DNA of 64,000 nt, taken from the NCBI RefSeq assembly GCF_019320115.1, contig NC_089583.1, positions 83,531,928 to 83,595,927 of the forward strand, given 5' to 3'. Numbering within the stretch: the first letter of the stretch is position 1; every line of letters begins with the position of its first letter. Below are positions 24,096-33,937 of the stretch, in pieces. The position numbers and the translations under genes were made by a program. This DNA is from Miscanthus floridulus. Taxonomy: Eukaryota; Streptophyta; Magnoliopsida; Poales; Poaceae. The notes under the pieces are model-generated. The model was not told the DNA's origin and did not search any database. It was given only the letters and a program-made list of their open reading frames with translations.

Positions 24096-26129
24096 GTAGT
24101 GATAGGTAGTAATTGTCACGTGCCACTTTTGGCTTATCATTAGTGATGCATCTTGGGTGGTTCAACGTCCATCACTATTTATTTATTTTTCATGTAGTGA
24201 TATACTTCATAGAGTAAACTGAATAACCTTTTTACTAACACATTCTCCTTATGCTGGATAATTATTAACTTAAGCCCAAATTATCACAATGGAGGTGAAG
24301 AACTGGGATCTTGTGTGGAAGCAGGTTTACTGGGCTTTGGCGATTACTACATGTTTTTTGCCTACCATGGTAGGAGGTTTAGTAATATATGCTAAGAGCA
24401 GTGGATTGCTATGTTTAGCTTTTGTTCCTATAGAACTCCAGTCTTGTTTTTACTATATGTGCATCTGTTGTAAAATGGAACGACTAAAACATTGCTTGAT
24501 GTGGAGCTAATATGATGTTACTTTTCCATTAAACCATTACTGAGGAGTGAGGAGTCATTTCAAGTCAAACATCATAGGGAAAATTGAGTTGTCATTAATT
24601 TTCTTCTTCCTAGGATGTTCTAGTTGTTATTCTTAGGCTGTGTTCAGTGTTTGGTGCATCATAGGGACGAAGTGGGATATTCCACTTTATCCTAGTGTTT
24701 GGTTGTGGAACAGGTGGGGCAGAGTCATCCTTGCAGAAGCAATACCTCTAGATTCTAGGGCATGCTCATCCTTTGGAAACGAGTTAGAGTTCGTCCTCGT
24801 AAACGGTGTCATCGTCCGTTCGCTTGCCCGATCACAGGTCACGTCGCTCCTTCGACTTGCCGGCACCACCGAGCGCCATCCGCGCCTCTTCACGCCACCG
24901 CCCTCTCCCCTTCGTGCCACCACGGTACCCTCATGGCTGCCCACCCGTGCTGCGTCTGAGGTTGAGTCCACTTTAGGCGAGATCCAATGGCGCAGTAAGC
25001 AGCGACAGTGGGTGTAGCCGGTATCGAGGTAGGTGAGGACAGCCGCGTTGGGCAGGAGTGGCTACTGCCGCTCCTGTAAGGTTGAGGGTGGCGGGAGCGG
25101 ATGGGGGTAGGGGTGGGGGCAGCCCAGATGGAGCTCCAAACTTGTGGATATAGTACATTACTCAAAAAGAATTCAAACTTGCCTGTTCATATTCTACACA
25201 TATTTACCCGTTTTTTTTCTTCTTTTTCCACATTTTTTTCCATGGATCGGTGCAACAACAGCACGCTATGGACAAGCTCTGATGATCGATGCTTATAGCC
25301 GTATCCACGCATGCATGCCTTGCTGAATCACTGATTACTGGTACGTGCTCATTCATGTGCGCTCTCCAGAGTTCAGACTCAGGCGAGACTCAGCTTTCCC
25401 ACCACCATCAACATCGTTTCAGTGCTTCACATTTACTCCGTACACGAGCCCACGAGAAAGCGACTTTAATTTCTCAGGTGGGTGAGACTGAGCCTTGAGA
25501 GTACAGCCGCGCTCAGGCTCAGGGACGGACAACGGGTCGGCCGGCTTGGCTGGCACCTCCCGACCTCCCGTGCGGGTTTTGGCGAGGCGAGGCGTCGAGT
25601 CACAGATAGTCAGATAGAGCAAGCAGCGCCAAGCAGGAGGAGTACCGGATGCTGCGTCCTCTCGTCTGCCATATGTCAATAAATTCAGGGCTAGCTCGTG
25701 GGGATGGCAGGCATTGGTTTTCCTGGGTACTAGCTGGTAGCCTTTCTACTGCTCGTCTCTCCTCTGTGTCGTCTGTCCTTGGCCTTTGGTTGCCTTGTGT
25801 TAAAGACGCTGATAAGCAAGGTCAGATACCCCTCACAAGTTCTAAATGCGTTTTGTTCGTTCTCCTTCAATGAAACCTGGTGTGTATCTGCAGGGACGAA
25901 GTAATAGCCTGTCTTGATCAAAGCAGCGGTCATGCATGGAACAGTAACAGCCTAATAGGGAAGAAGTCAATGCATGACATGACATGAGCAAACGAACCAA
26001 ACAGTGCTGGACGCCGGCGGAGACTCTCATCAGGGACGACCGGCTTGTTCTCCTGTGTGGTTTTTTTTTCTGACAACAACAACATATATTATATAATTAA
26101 AGCAGCCAGTTTACAAAGTCCATGGAAGA
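24096..26129. other. gene-free stretch
   Basis: Contains a sequence ending TTTTTCATGTAGTG near 24200 that could be a CACTA 3' terminus (complement CACTACATGAAAAA), without a matching left end. Positions 24640-25700 are moderately GC-rich with several overlapping short frames lacking recognisable domains. I cannot support a gene here. Confidence 0.35.
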
Positions 26130-26557
26130 TGTGGGAATATGACCTCCGGTATCCATAAGACAAGATATAGGCCGCACCATCAGAGGTGGTCCAGCCCACA
26201 AAATCAAGGCGTGCATGCACCGTAAGGCTACAATAAGACATTGTATAATATCAAATATAATACTTTCTTTGTAACCCTACCCCTCCAGAGCATATAAGGA
26301 GGGGCAAGGGTTCCCTAGTCGACATCCCCATATAGATCCTAGACCTAGCCTAAGGCATCTGATCACATGCAATATCATACAAAGCCAATACAATCCAACA
26401 GGCCACAGGAGTAGGGTATTACGTCGTGCTGACGGCCCGAACCTGTCTAACTCTTGTGTCTCTGTTGCCTTCTTGTTCTTTATTACACGCACCTCTACCG
26501 ATCAATCTACCTTCGTGGGATACCCCTCGGAGGACTGCCGACGATATACTGTCCACA
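26130..26557 (+). mobile_element. gypsy-type element, left LTR (428 bp)
   Basis: Begins TGTGGGAATATGACC and ends TATACTGTCCACA. It is closely similar along its whole length to the sequence at 38902-39321 in the same orientation. GCATATAAGGAGGGGC near 26288 is the likely LTR promoter. The bases after it (GTTGGTGCGCCAGGTAGAGG) resemble a primer-binding site region. The two LTRs bracket a split internal region, so they probably belong to one element, but the flanking 5-mers (GAAGA and AGACC) do not match. Confidence 0.75.
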
Positions 26558-26964
26558 GTTGGTGCGCCAGGTAGAGGTGTGCGTGCTGTTTCCATGACGA
26601 ACAAGATGGTACGTTTTGCAGGCTCCTCGTCCTTCCCACAGCTTGGCTAGATCTTTATGGTCGGATCGATCTCCTAGGTCATCAATGCTGACGGAGATGG
26701 AGAGATCATCGAGCCAGTGCAGATTGATTCTACGCCAACCACGCCAGCACCTGCAGTTGCAGATCCGATCTCGGAATAGCCTCCGAGGTCGTCTTCATCA
26801 ACAATTCACCGCTCGCTCCCCCACTACCCGAGGAAGCAGATCAACAGTGATGATCTGGTTGCATCCATCGATCAGGTCGGGCAGAAGCTCGTCGACCACC
26901 TAGGAACAACAATAACGCCTTCTAGGATAATTGACAATGTGTTGCTAGGTCAAAATATGGTCAT
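26558..26964 (+). mobile_element. gypsy element leader / gag start fragment
   Basis: The sequence following the left LTR begins with the putative primer-binding region. An ATG-initiated frame at 26595 (MTNKMVRFAG) resembles the opening of gag in related grass gypsy elements, but is interrupted by stops. It ends at about 26960, where sequence belonging to the CACTA element starts. The exact junction cannot be fixed by eye. Confidence 0.5.
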
Positions 26965-27047
26965 TTCTATGGACTCCGCGACTAAATATTTTATTTTAAC
27001 TTTTTATGAAATGAAAAACTTAGAAAATAGTTAGAAAATTATAGAAA

Positions 27048-27280
27048 ATCCGTACTAGTTGAACTTGAGGACCGTGTTCAGCTCGGCGAGCATGTTCTCT
27101 GCCGAGCGGTAACGGACATCAAGGATGAGCTTTGATTCTACGAGGGAGAGCGGCAACGGTCGTGGAAGACCGTGTTCCCTTCCTCGTAGAATCGGAGCTC
27201 TTCCTTGACCAAGTACGGTGTCGTCCGGTGGAGAAATGCTCGCCGAGATGATCACGTAAGCAAGGTCAACTAGTACGGAT
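27048..27280. repeat. long imperfect foldback at the 5' side of the CACTA element
   Basis: ATCCGTACTAGTTGAACTTG (27048-27067) is complementary, with one mismatch, to 27261-27280. Inside it CTCGGCGAGCAT pairs with ATGCTCGCCGAG, and near the centre GATTCTACGAGG pairs exactly with CCTCGTAGAATC. The two halves are complementary over roughly 100 bases with scattered mismatches, so the transcript could fold into one long hairpin. It lies about 480 bp upstream of the GRF gene. Confidence 0.85.
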
Positions 27281-27760
27281 GGTTATTTATTGAAACATGT
27301 TTTTGAGCTATAAATCCTGTTGGCCGTCTTCTTCCTCCCCGAGCCCGCCCGAGAGCTTAAGTTCAAATTTAAGCAGTGTTCTTGCTCTTTCTCCATCCAT
27401 TCTTTGATTCCTCCATCGATTTCTTCGATTCCTCCGTCGATTCTTCAGTTATAAAGGTTACCAACTTAATACTCTCATGTTTCACCATTGTCTTATCTCA
27501 TTTTGTTCACTATATATATATGGTTCTTTATTGTGGTTTTTTTTATTTGTAAGCAATTTGAGCTCAAAATCACTTAAGCTTGCATATTTACATGAAGGAA
27601 GGTTAAAGTAGCTATTAAAAACTAGTATTCATCGTTCATTTGTAGCATGTATAGCACACTTCATTGTTTAGAGATATAGAGAATTTTAGAGTTTTTTTAA
27701 TTTTATTTGTTTATAAAATGAGAAATTTATAGTATATTAAAAAATGAGTATAGAGAGTAG

Positions 27761-28293
27761 ATGGCAACTGCTTTCGGGTCCTCGGCCTCTCATCGGTTTC
27801 CAAAGCAACTTAGGCCGGGCCTCCCACTCATTGCATGCGGCAAGTGTTGTGATGAGACGAAGATTGTGATGCAGTACCGAGTGAAGAAGGAGGGTCTCAA
27901 CAAGGGTCGCATTTTCTATAAGTGTTCGGATCGCAATGTGAGTAATTTTATCGTATTTAATGAATATGGTTAGTTTATACCTATTTTCATGATGGTTGTG
28001 ATTAAAGTTCTAATTTTCTATTTTAATTTCAGTGGGATGGCACTGGATGTTCAGGCTTCTATTGGGAGGAAGAGTATGTTGAACTCGTGCAAAAATATCT
28101 TACACAACAGGCAGATATGGCGGCTAATGAGGCAGTGATCCAGCCAAAGAAGCCCAAAGATGTTGAACAAACGGGGGATCTGTCTGTTTTAGTTGGGATT
28201 GGTCGTGAAATCCTTGTGCTGCTGAATTGTATTTTAGCTTTAGTGTTTTTAGTGGTAGTTGGGATTGTCTACATTGTAGCGAGGCTTTCTTAA
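27761..28293 (+). CDS. GRF-type zinc-finger protein with C-terminal membrane segment (transposon-associated)
   Basis: Two exons, 27761-27937 and 28033-28293, join in phase 0 across a GTGAGT...TTTCAG intron to 145 aa. Cys26, Cys29, Cys55 and Cys65 with the GRIFYKC and CSGFYWEEEY blocks make a zf-GRF domain, a nucleic-acid-binding finger named after its Gly-Arg-Phe motif (here Gly-Arg-Ile-Phe). Residues 119-142 are strongly hydrophobic and likely span a membrane. Unlike its neighbours it has no stop or frameshift. Similar small GRF-plus-membrane proteins accompany TNP2-type transposons in grass genomes, so I infer it belongs to the CACTA element. Its role is unknown. A host origin is possible but less likely given the position. 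Confidence 0.65.
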
Positions 28294-28381
28294 ATTTATA
28301 GCTTTTGTAGTGGTATGCATGTTGTATAATTAACTAATTATGTTCTAGGTTTGAATACGGTATTTATGTCATGTAATACAG

Positions 28382-31300
28382 ATGAGTCGGCATTGGATGT
28401 ACAATGCTGATCGTCGCTCCCAAGAGTTCATGGATGGCGTGCATTCTTTGTTATGTGCGGCCGAGGCAAACAAATGCGATGGTTTCATGTGCTACCCATG
28501 TGTCGTATGTAAGAATACGATGGAATATGCTAACTCAAAGACTCTTCATTCACACTTGTTCAAGTCAGGTTTCATGCCAAACTATATTTGTTGGACGAAG
28601 CACGGAGAAACCGGAGTTGTAATGGAAGAAGGTGAAGAAGAATAATGGGGCGATGATGAAATTTTTGCTGAATATGGTGCCTTAAATGATACTGCAATGG
28701 AGGAAGCTGAAGAAGATGTGGGGGCAAAGGAGAAGCCTGCTGAAGAAGAGGTGGGGGTAGAGGAGAAGCCCGCTGAAGAAGAGGTAGGGGCAGTGGAGGA
28801 GCCCGCTGACGATCTTGGTCAGGCCATTCGTGACGCACAAAGAGAATGCGAAAGTGAAAAGGAGAAGATCAAGTTCGACCGCATGCTAGAGGATCACAAG
28901 AAATTGCTATACCCAACTTGTGATGTGGGGTAGAAAAAGTTAGGTACCACATTAGAATTGCTGCAATGGAAGGCAAAGAATGGTGTATCTGACAAGGGAT
29001 TCGCAGAGTTACTAAAAATCCAAAAGAAGATGCTTCCGAAGAATAACGAATTGCCTAGCACTACGTACGAAGCAAAACAGGTAGTCTACCCTTTAGGATT
29101 AGAAATCCAAAAGATACATGCATGTCCTAATGACTGCATCCTCTAATGTGGCACGGAGTACGAGAAGTTGGATGCATGCCCTGTATGTCACGCATCGCGG
29201 TATAAGATCAGGCGAGATGACCCTGGTGATGTTGAGGGCGAATGTCCCAAAAAGAAAATCCCTGCCAAGGTTATGTGGTATGCTCCTATAATACCACGCT
29301 TGAAACATCTTTTTAGAAATAGAGACCATGCAAAGTTGTTGCGATGGCACAAAGAAGACCATAAGGTAGATAATATGTTGAGACACCCTGCTGATGGGTC
29401 CCAGTGGAGAGCAATCGATAGAGAATTCTCCGAGTTTGCAAGTGACGCAAGAAACTTAAGGTTTGCTTTAAGTACGGATGGTATGAATCCTTTCGGGGAG
29501 CAGAGCAGTAGTCACAGCACTTGGCCTGTTACTCTATATATCTACAACCTTCCTCCCTGGTTATGCATGAAGCATAAGTTTATTATGATGTTGGTGCTCA
29601 TCCAAGGCCCAAAGCAACCTGGCAACGACATCGATGTGTACCTGAGGCCACTAGTTGAAGAACTTCTACTTTTGTGGAACAAGCCAGGTGTACGCGTGTG
29701 GGATGAGCACAAGCAGGAGCACTTTGACCTGTGAGCATTGTTGTTCGTAACAATCAATGATTGGCCAGCTCTAAGTAATCTTTTAGGACAATCAAACAAG
29801 GGATATAATGCATGCACGCACTATTTTGGTGACATGAAAGGTATATTCTTGAAAAAGTGTCGCAAGGTCGTGTACCTTGGGCATCGACGATTTCTTCCTG
29901 CAAATCACCCCGTAAGAAAGAAAGGCAAGCATTTTAAAGGTAAGGCAGACCACCAGACCAAGCCTCGCAACCGAACTGGTGAGGACGTCCTCGATATGGT
30001 CAACGATGTGAAAGTAATATTTGGAAAGGGACCTGGTAGCCAACCTGTTTCAAAGGACGCCAACGGTCACGCACCCATGTGGAAGAAGAAGTCCATATTT
30101 TGGGAGCTACCCTATTGGCAAGTCCTAGAGGTCTGCAGCACGATCGACGTGATGCACCTGACAAAGAATCTTTGTGTGAACCTGCTAGGCTTCATGGGCG
30201 TGTATGGGAAGCCTAAGGACACAATTGAAGCACGACAGGACCTACGGTGTTTGAAAGAACGAGACAACCTGCATCCAAAGAAGACAGATGATGGATGTCA
30301 GTACTTAAGTCCTGCCAGCTACACTCTTAGCAAAGAAGAGAAGGACAACTTGTTTGAATGCCTAAATAGCATTAAGGTACCATCTGGATTCTCCTCGAAT
30401 ATAAAGGGTATAATAAATGTGCCAGAGAAGAAATTTGGACACTTAAAGTCCCATGACTGCCACGTGCTCGTGACTCAATTGCTTCCAGTTGCATTAAGAG
30501 GAATTCTACCGCCAAATATACGTCTAGCCACCGTGAAGCTATGTGCATTCCTCAATGCAATTTCTCAGAAGGCAATCGATCCAACGGATCTAGCGAAACT
30601 ACAGAATGATGTGGTTCAATATCTTGTCAGCTTTGAGTTGGTGTTCCCTCCTTCCTTCTTTGATATCATGACATACCTCCTAGTTCATCTGATCAAGGAG
30701 ATTACTATTCTTGGTCCTATGTTCCTACACAACATGTTCCCCTTTGAGAGGTTTATGGGAATCCTGAAGAAATATGTTCACAATCGTGCTTGGCCAGAAG
30801 GAAGCATCGCCAAGGGCTATAGAACAGAGGAGGTCATTGAGTTCTGTGTTGACTTCATTCCCGATATTAACCCGATTGGTGTTCCTAAATCGCGACACGA
30901 GGGGATACTAAGTGTAAAGGGGACACTAGGGAAGAAAACATATATTGGTAAGGGTGATGATTATTTCAATAAAGCACACTACATAGTTCTACAGAACTCC
31001 TCCTTGGTAGATCCGTATATCGAGACACACAAGAACCTCCTCCGATCTGAGTTCTCAGGGAAGTCTGAAGCATGGATTACGCGTCAGCACATGGAAACTT
31101 TCAGCGACTGGTTGCGAAAAGAATGTCAGGGTGATGAGAGTATTGATGAGGAGCTGTATTTGTTGGCTAGGCAGCCATCGTGGCATATCCTCACATACAA
31201 AGGGTATGAGATAAATGGGAATATATTTTACACAATAGCACAAGATAAAAGGAGCACCAACCAGAACAGTGGTGTCCGCATAGATGCCACCGACCCTAGT

Positions 31301-31801
31301 GGGAACAAGCAAACACACTATGGCCGCATAGAGGAGATATGGGAACTAGACTATGCATCTTATTTTAAGGTACCTTTGTTCAAGTGCCAGTGGGTAAAGA
31401 TGACTGGAGGCGGCGTAGCAGTCGACAACTAGTATGGAATGACAACAGTGGACCTCAACAATATTAGATACAAAGGTGAACCGTTTGTCCTTGCGAAGGA
31501 TGTGACTCAGGTGTTCTATGTCAAGGACATGTCTACAAAACCGAAGAGAGAGAAAAATGACAACCACCCAATCAATGATGAGCCAAAGCACCACATAGTT
31601 CTTTCAGGAAAAAGAAACATCGTTGGAATTGAAGACAAGTTAGACATGTCAGAAGATTATGAAAAGGATGACCGAATTTCACCCTTCACAGTGAACAAAG
31701 ACCCTAGCATCCAGCTAAACGATGAGGACACTCCATGGTTACGGCACGATCATAACCAAGGGACATACGTCAAGAAGAAGTTCATTACTATGCCCGCTTG
31801 A
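28382..31801 (+). pseudogene. TNP2 (tnpD-type) CACTA transposase, five nonsense mutations
   Basis: TNP2 is the catalytic transposase of CACTA elements, binding and cutting the terminal repeats. A single frame of 1140 codons runs from ATG 28382 to the terminal stop at 31799, interrupted by stops at 28643, 28931, 29144, 29732 and 31430 and by no frameshift. The N-terminus (SRHWMYNADRRSQEFMDG) is the transposase-associated domain, with conserved CYPCVVCKN. An acidic, glutamate-rich repeat linker (about 28690-28815) follows. Then comes the core, recognised by CPNDCIL, CPVCHASRYK, MLRHPADGSQWR, FALSTDGMNPFGEQSS, DVMHLTKNLCVNLLGF and the C-terminal HLIKEITILGPMF and MERFMG-like block. Length and order match grass TNP2 proteins. 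Not functional unless the stops are read through. Confidence 0.92.
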
Positions 31802-32308
31802 TATATATATTGATGTTCAATAGTGTGTATTGGAGATATTATGTAATAATTGTGAATTTATGTTTGATGTTGAATTATGTCACATTGAAATGATGTGAAA
31901 ACAAATTTATGTTTGATGTTGGGATTATGTCATGTTGAAATTATGTGAAAACAAATTTATGTTTGATGGTGGGATTATGTCACGTTCAAATGATGTGAAA
32001 ACAAATTTCCAGTCGAAACACAAGAGTTTTTCTGAATTTAATTAAACACTATATTTTTTCATTATCAAAATAGTAATTTAAACACTATATTGTGTTTTAA
32101 AACTTGTTAAAAAAATTAAAACTTTAGGTCACATAATTTTCCTGTGTGCAATAAAGTAAAATAGAATCTATATTTTTTAAAATATTTTTATGTCTTTTAT
32201 TTAATTTTCTGTGCAATTAACTATCCTTTTATCATTTGTGTAAAAAGAAATATATTAAAATCCTAATGAATTGGCGGGCAACGAAACTGCAGTTCGGCTG
32301 CCCGCCAA
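31802..32308. other. AT-rich spacer inside the CACTA element
   Basis: Follows TNP2 and holds near-duplicate stretches (AACAAATTTATGTTTGATG at about 31901 and 31951). A short inverted pair, GGCGGGCA and TGCCCGCC (about 32272-32306), stands just before the TTTAGTCCCGG foldback. No gene. Confidence 0.5.
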
Positions 32309-32408
32309 AAACCTTTAGTCCCGGGCGCCACCACCAGCCGGGACTAAAGGTGTGACCTTTAGTCCCGGGCGTTAGTCCCGGCTGGTGGTGGCGCCCGGAA
32401 CTAAAGGT
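32309..32408. repeat. near-perfect inverted repeat of TTTAGTCCCGG motifs
   Basis: The left arm (CCTTTAGTCCCGGGCGCCAC onward) pairs almost base for base, over about 36 bp, with the right arm ending GGCGCCCGGAACTAAAGG, around a short loop containing another TTTAGTCCCGGG. The same motif forms the subterminal repeats at the 3' end of the element. Confidence 0.9.
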
Positions 32409-32411
32409 CCT

Positions 32412-32424
32412 CTCCCTTATATAG
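32412..32424 (+). promoter_or_regulatory. TATA-like box for the second CACTA gene
   Basis: CCCTTATATAGCC sits a few bases downstream of the TTTAGTCCCGG foldback and is followed by a GC-rich, leader-like stretch. It is the only obvious core-promoter sequence between TNP2 and the tnpA/Ulp1-like gene. Confidence 0.45.
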
Positions 32425-32989
32425 CCTCTATGCCTGCCCTGGCCCCTCTTCTTCCTCCTCCCCACTGCCGAGCCAAGCCCTAACAGACCATCGCCGCTCG
32501 TCCGATCCGCCACCGACGCCGCACCTCGCGAGCGCCCACACGCGCATCGGCGCCCCACTGCCCCGACATCGCGCGCTCGTCGACGCACCACCCCCCGACC
32601 ACCCCCGGCCCGTCCCCGCTCCACCGTGGGTCGTCCCCGCCATGGCCGGCCCCGCTCTGCCGTGGCCGTCCCTACCGCCGGACTGGTGCCCTGCCCCCTG
32701 AACCGCCGGATTGTAGGAGAGGAGGAGCAGGGCAGTAGAGGAGAGAAGGGAGGTGGAGGAGAGAAGGGAGAAGGAAGAAGGAGAAGGGAGGAGAAGGAGA
32801 AGGGAGAAGGAAGAAGGAGAAGGGAGAAGGAAGGAGAAGGGAGGAGGAGGAGCCTCGGCCGCCGGCCACGCCCCTCGCCACCTCATCATCACCACCTCCG
32901 GACGCCCATCACCGCCGACCCCTACATACGTCAATCATCACCGCCGACCCCTACGTATGTCGATATGTGTTTGCATGTGATATATGCAG

Positions 32990-33456
32990 AGGAACGCCTC
33001 GTTGTGTTGTATGCGGAGCAATGCCATCATTGTGTTGTATGCGGAGCAACGCTGCTTCGTTGTGTTGTATGCGAAGCAATGCCGCCTCGTTGTGTTGTAT
33101 GCGGAGCAACGCCGCCTCGTTGTGTTGTATGCGGAGCAATGTCGCCCCGTTGTTGTATATGCAGCAGCAACGCCGCCCTGTTGTTGTATATGCGGAGCAA
33201 CGCCGCCTTGTTGTGTTGTATGCGGAGCAACGCCGTCGTTGTGTTGTATGCGGAGCAACGCCGTCATTGTGTTGTATGTGGAGCAACGCCGTCTCGTTGT
33301 GTTGTATGTGGAGCAATGCCGCCTCGTTGTGTTGTATGTGGAGCAACGCCGCCTCGTTGTGTTGTATGCGGAGCAACGTCGCCCTGTTGTTGTATATGTG
33401 GAGCAACGCCGCCCCGTTGTTGTATATGCGGAGCAACGCCGCCCCGTTGTTGTATA
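32990..33456 (+). repeat. 30-bp tandem repeat array, about 15 copies
   Basis: Units of about 30 bp (core TGTTGTATGCGGAGCAACGC) repeat from 32990 to 33456, with a few 27-bp units and variants such as TATATGCGG. Unit lengths divisible by three keep several frames open in both directions, which produces long artificial ORFs. It lies in the leader of the tnpA/Ulp1-like gene. Confidence 0.92.
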
Positions 33457-33623
33457 CCCTAGTGAGAACGACGATTCGCCCTAGCGAGAACGACGATTCG
33501 CCCTAGCGGGAACGACGAATTCGCCCTAGCGAGAACAACGATTTCGCCCTGTCGTTCTCGCTAGAGCGAATTGTCATTCTCACTAGGGCGAATTTGTCGT
33601 TCTCGCTAGGGCGAATTCGTCGT
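33457..33623. repeat. repeat array that reverses direction (foldback)
   Basis: Four direct units of CCCTAGCGAGAACGACGA with small changes (33457-33550) are followed by about three units in inverse orientation (TCGTTCTCGCTAGGGCGAA, to 33623). The array folds on itself. Confidence 0.88.
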
Positions 33624-33625
33624 TT

Positions 33626-33935
33626 ATATGACTTGTTTACATATATGACTTGTTTATATATATGACTTGTTTATATGACTTGTTTACATATATGACTTGT
33701 TTACATATCTAACTTGTTGACATATATGATTGTTTACATATATGCATTGTTTATATATATGACTTGTTTATATATGTGACTTAGATTTATTTTGTTTATG
33801 ACTTATTGTACATATATGACTTGTTTACATATATGACTTGTTTATATATATGTGACTTAGATAAATTTGTATATGACTTATTGTATATATATGACTTGTT
33901 TATATATGTGACTTAAATTTTGTTAAATTTGTTAG
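33626..33935. repeat. AT-rich tandem repeat, TATATGACTTGTTTA units
   Basis: Units of roughly 14-22 bp built on TATATGACTTGTTTACA repeat irregularly up to 33935, directly in front of the start codon at 33938. No coding potential. Confidence 0.85.
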
Positions 33936-33937
33936 AT

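Noticed and set aside
24289..24510. 73-aa ORF with hydrophobic stretches
   Set aside because: Isolated short frame in AT-rich intergenic DNA, with no recognisable family or splice partners.
32626..33506. Several long overlapping ORFs (up to 278 aa) on both strands
   Set aside because: They are created by the 27/30-bp tandem repeat, whose unit length is divisible by three; the translations are simple repeats without a domain. Spacing and sequence do not fit a CRISPR array either.
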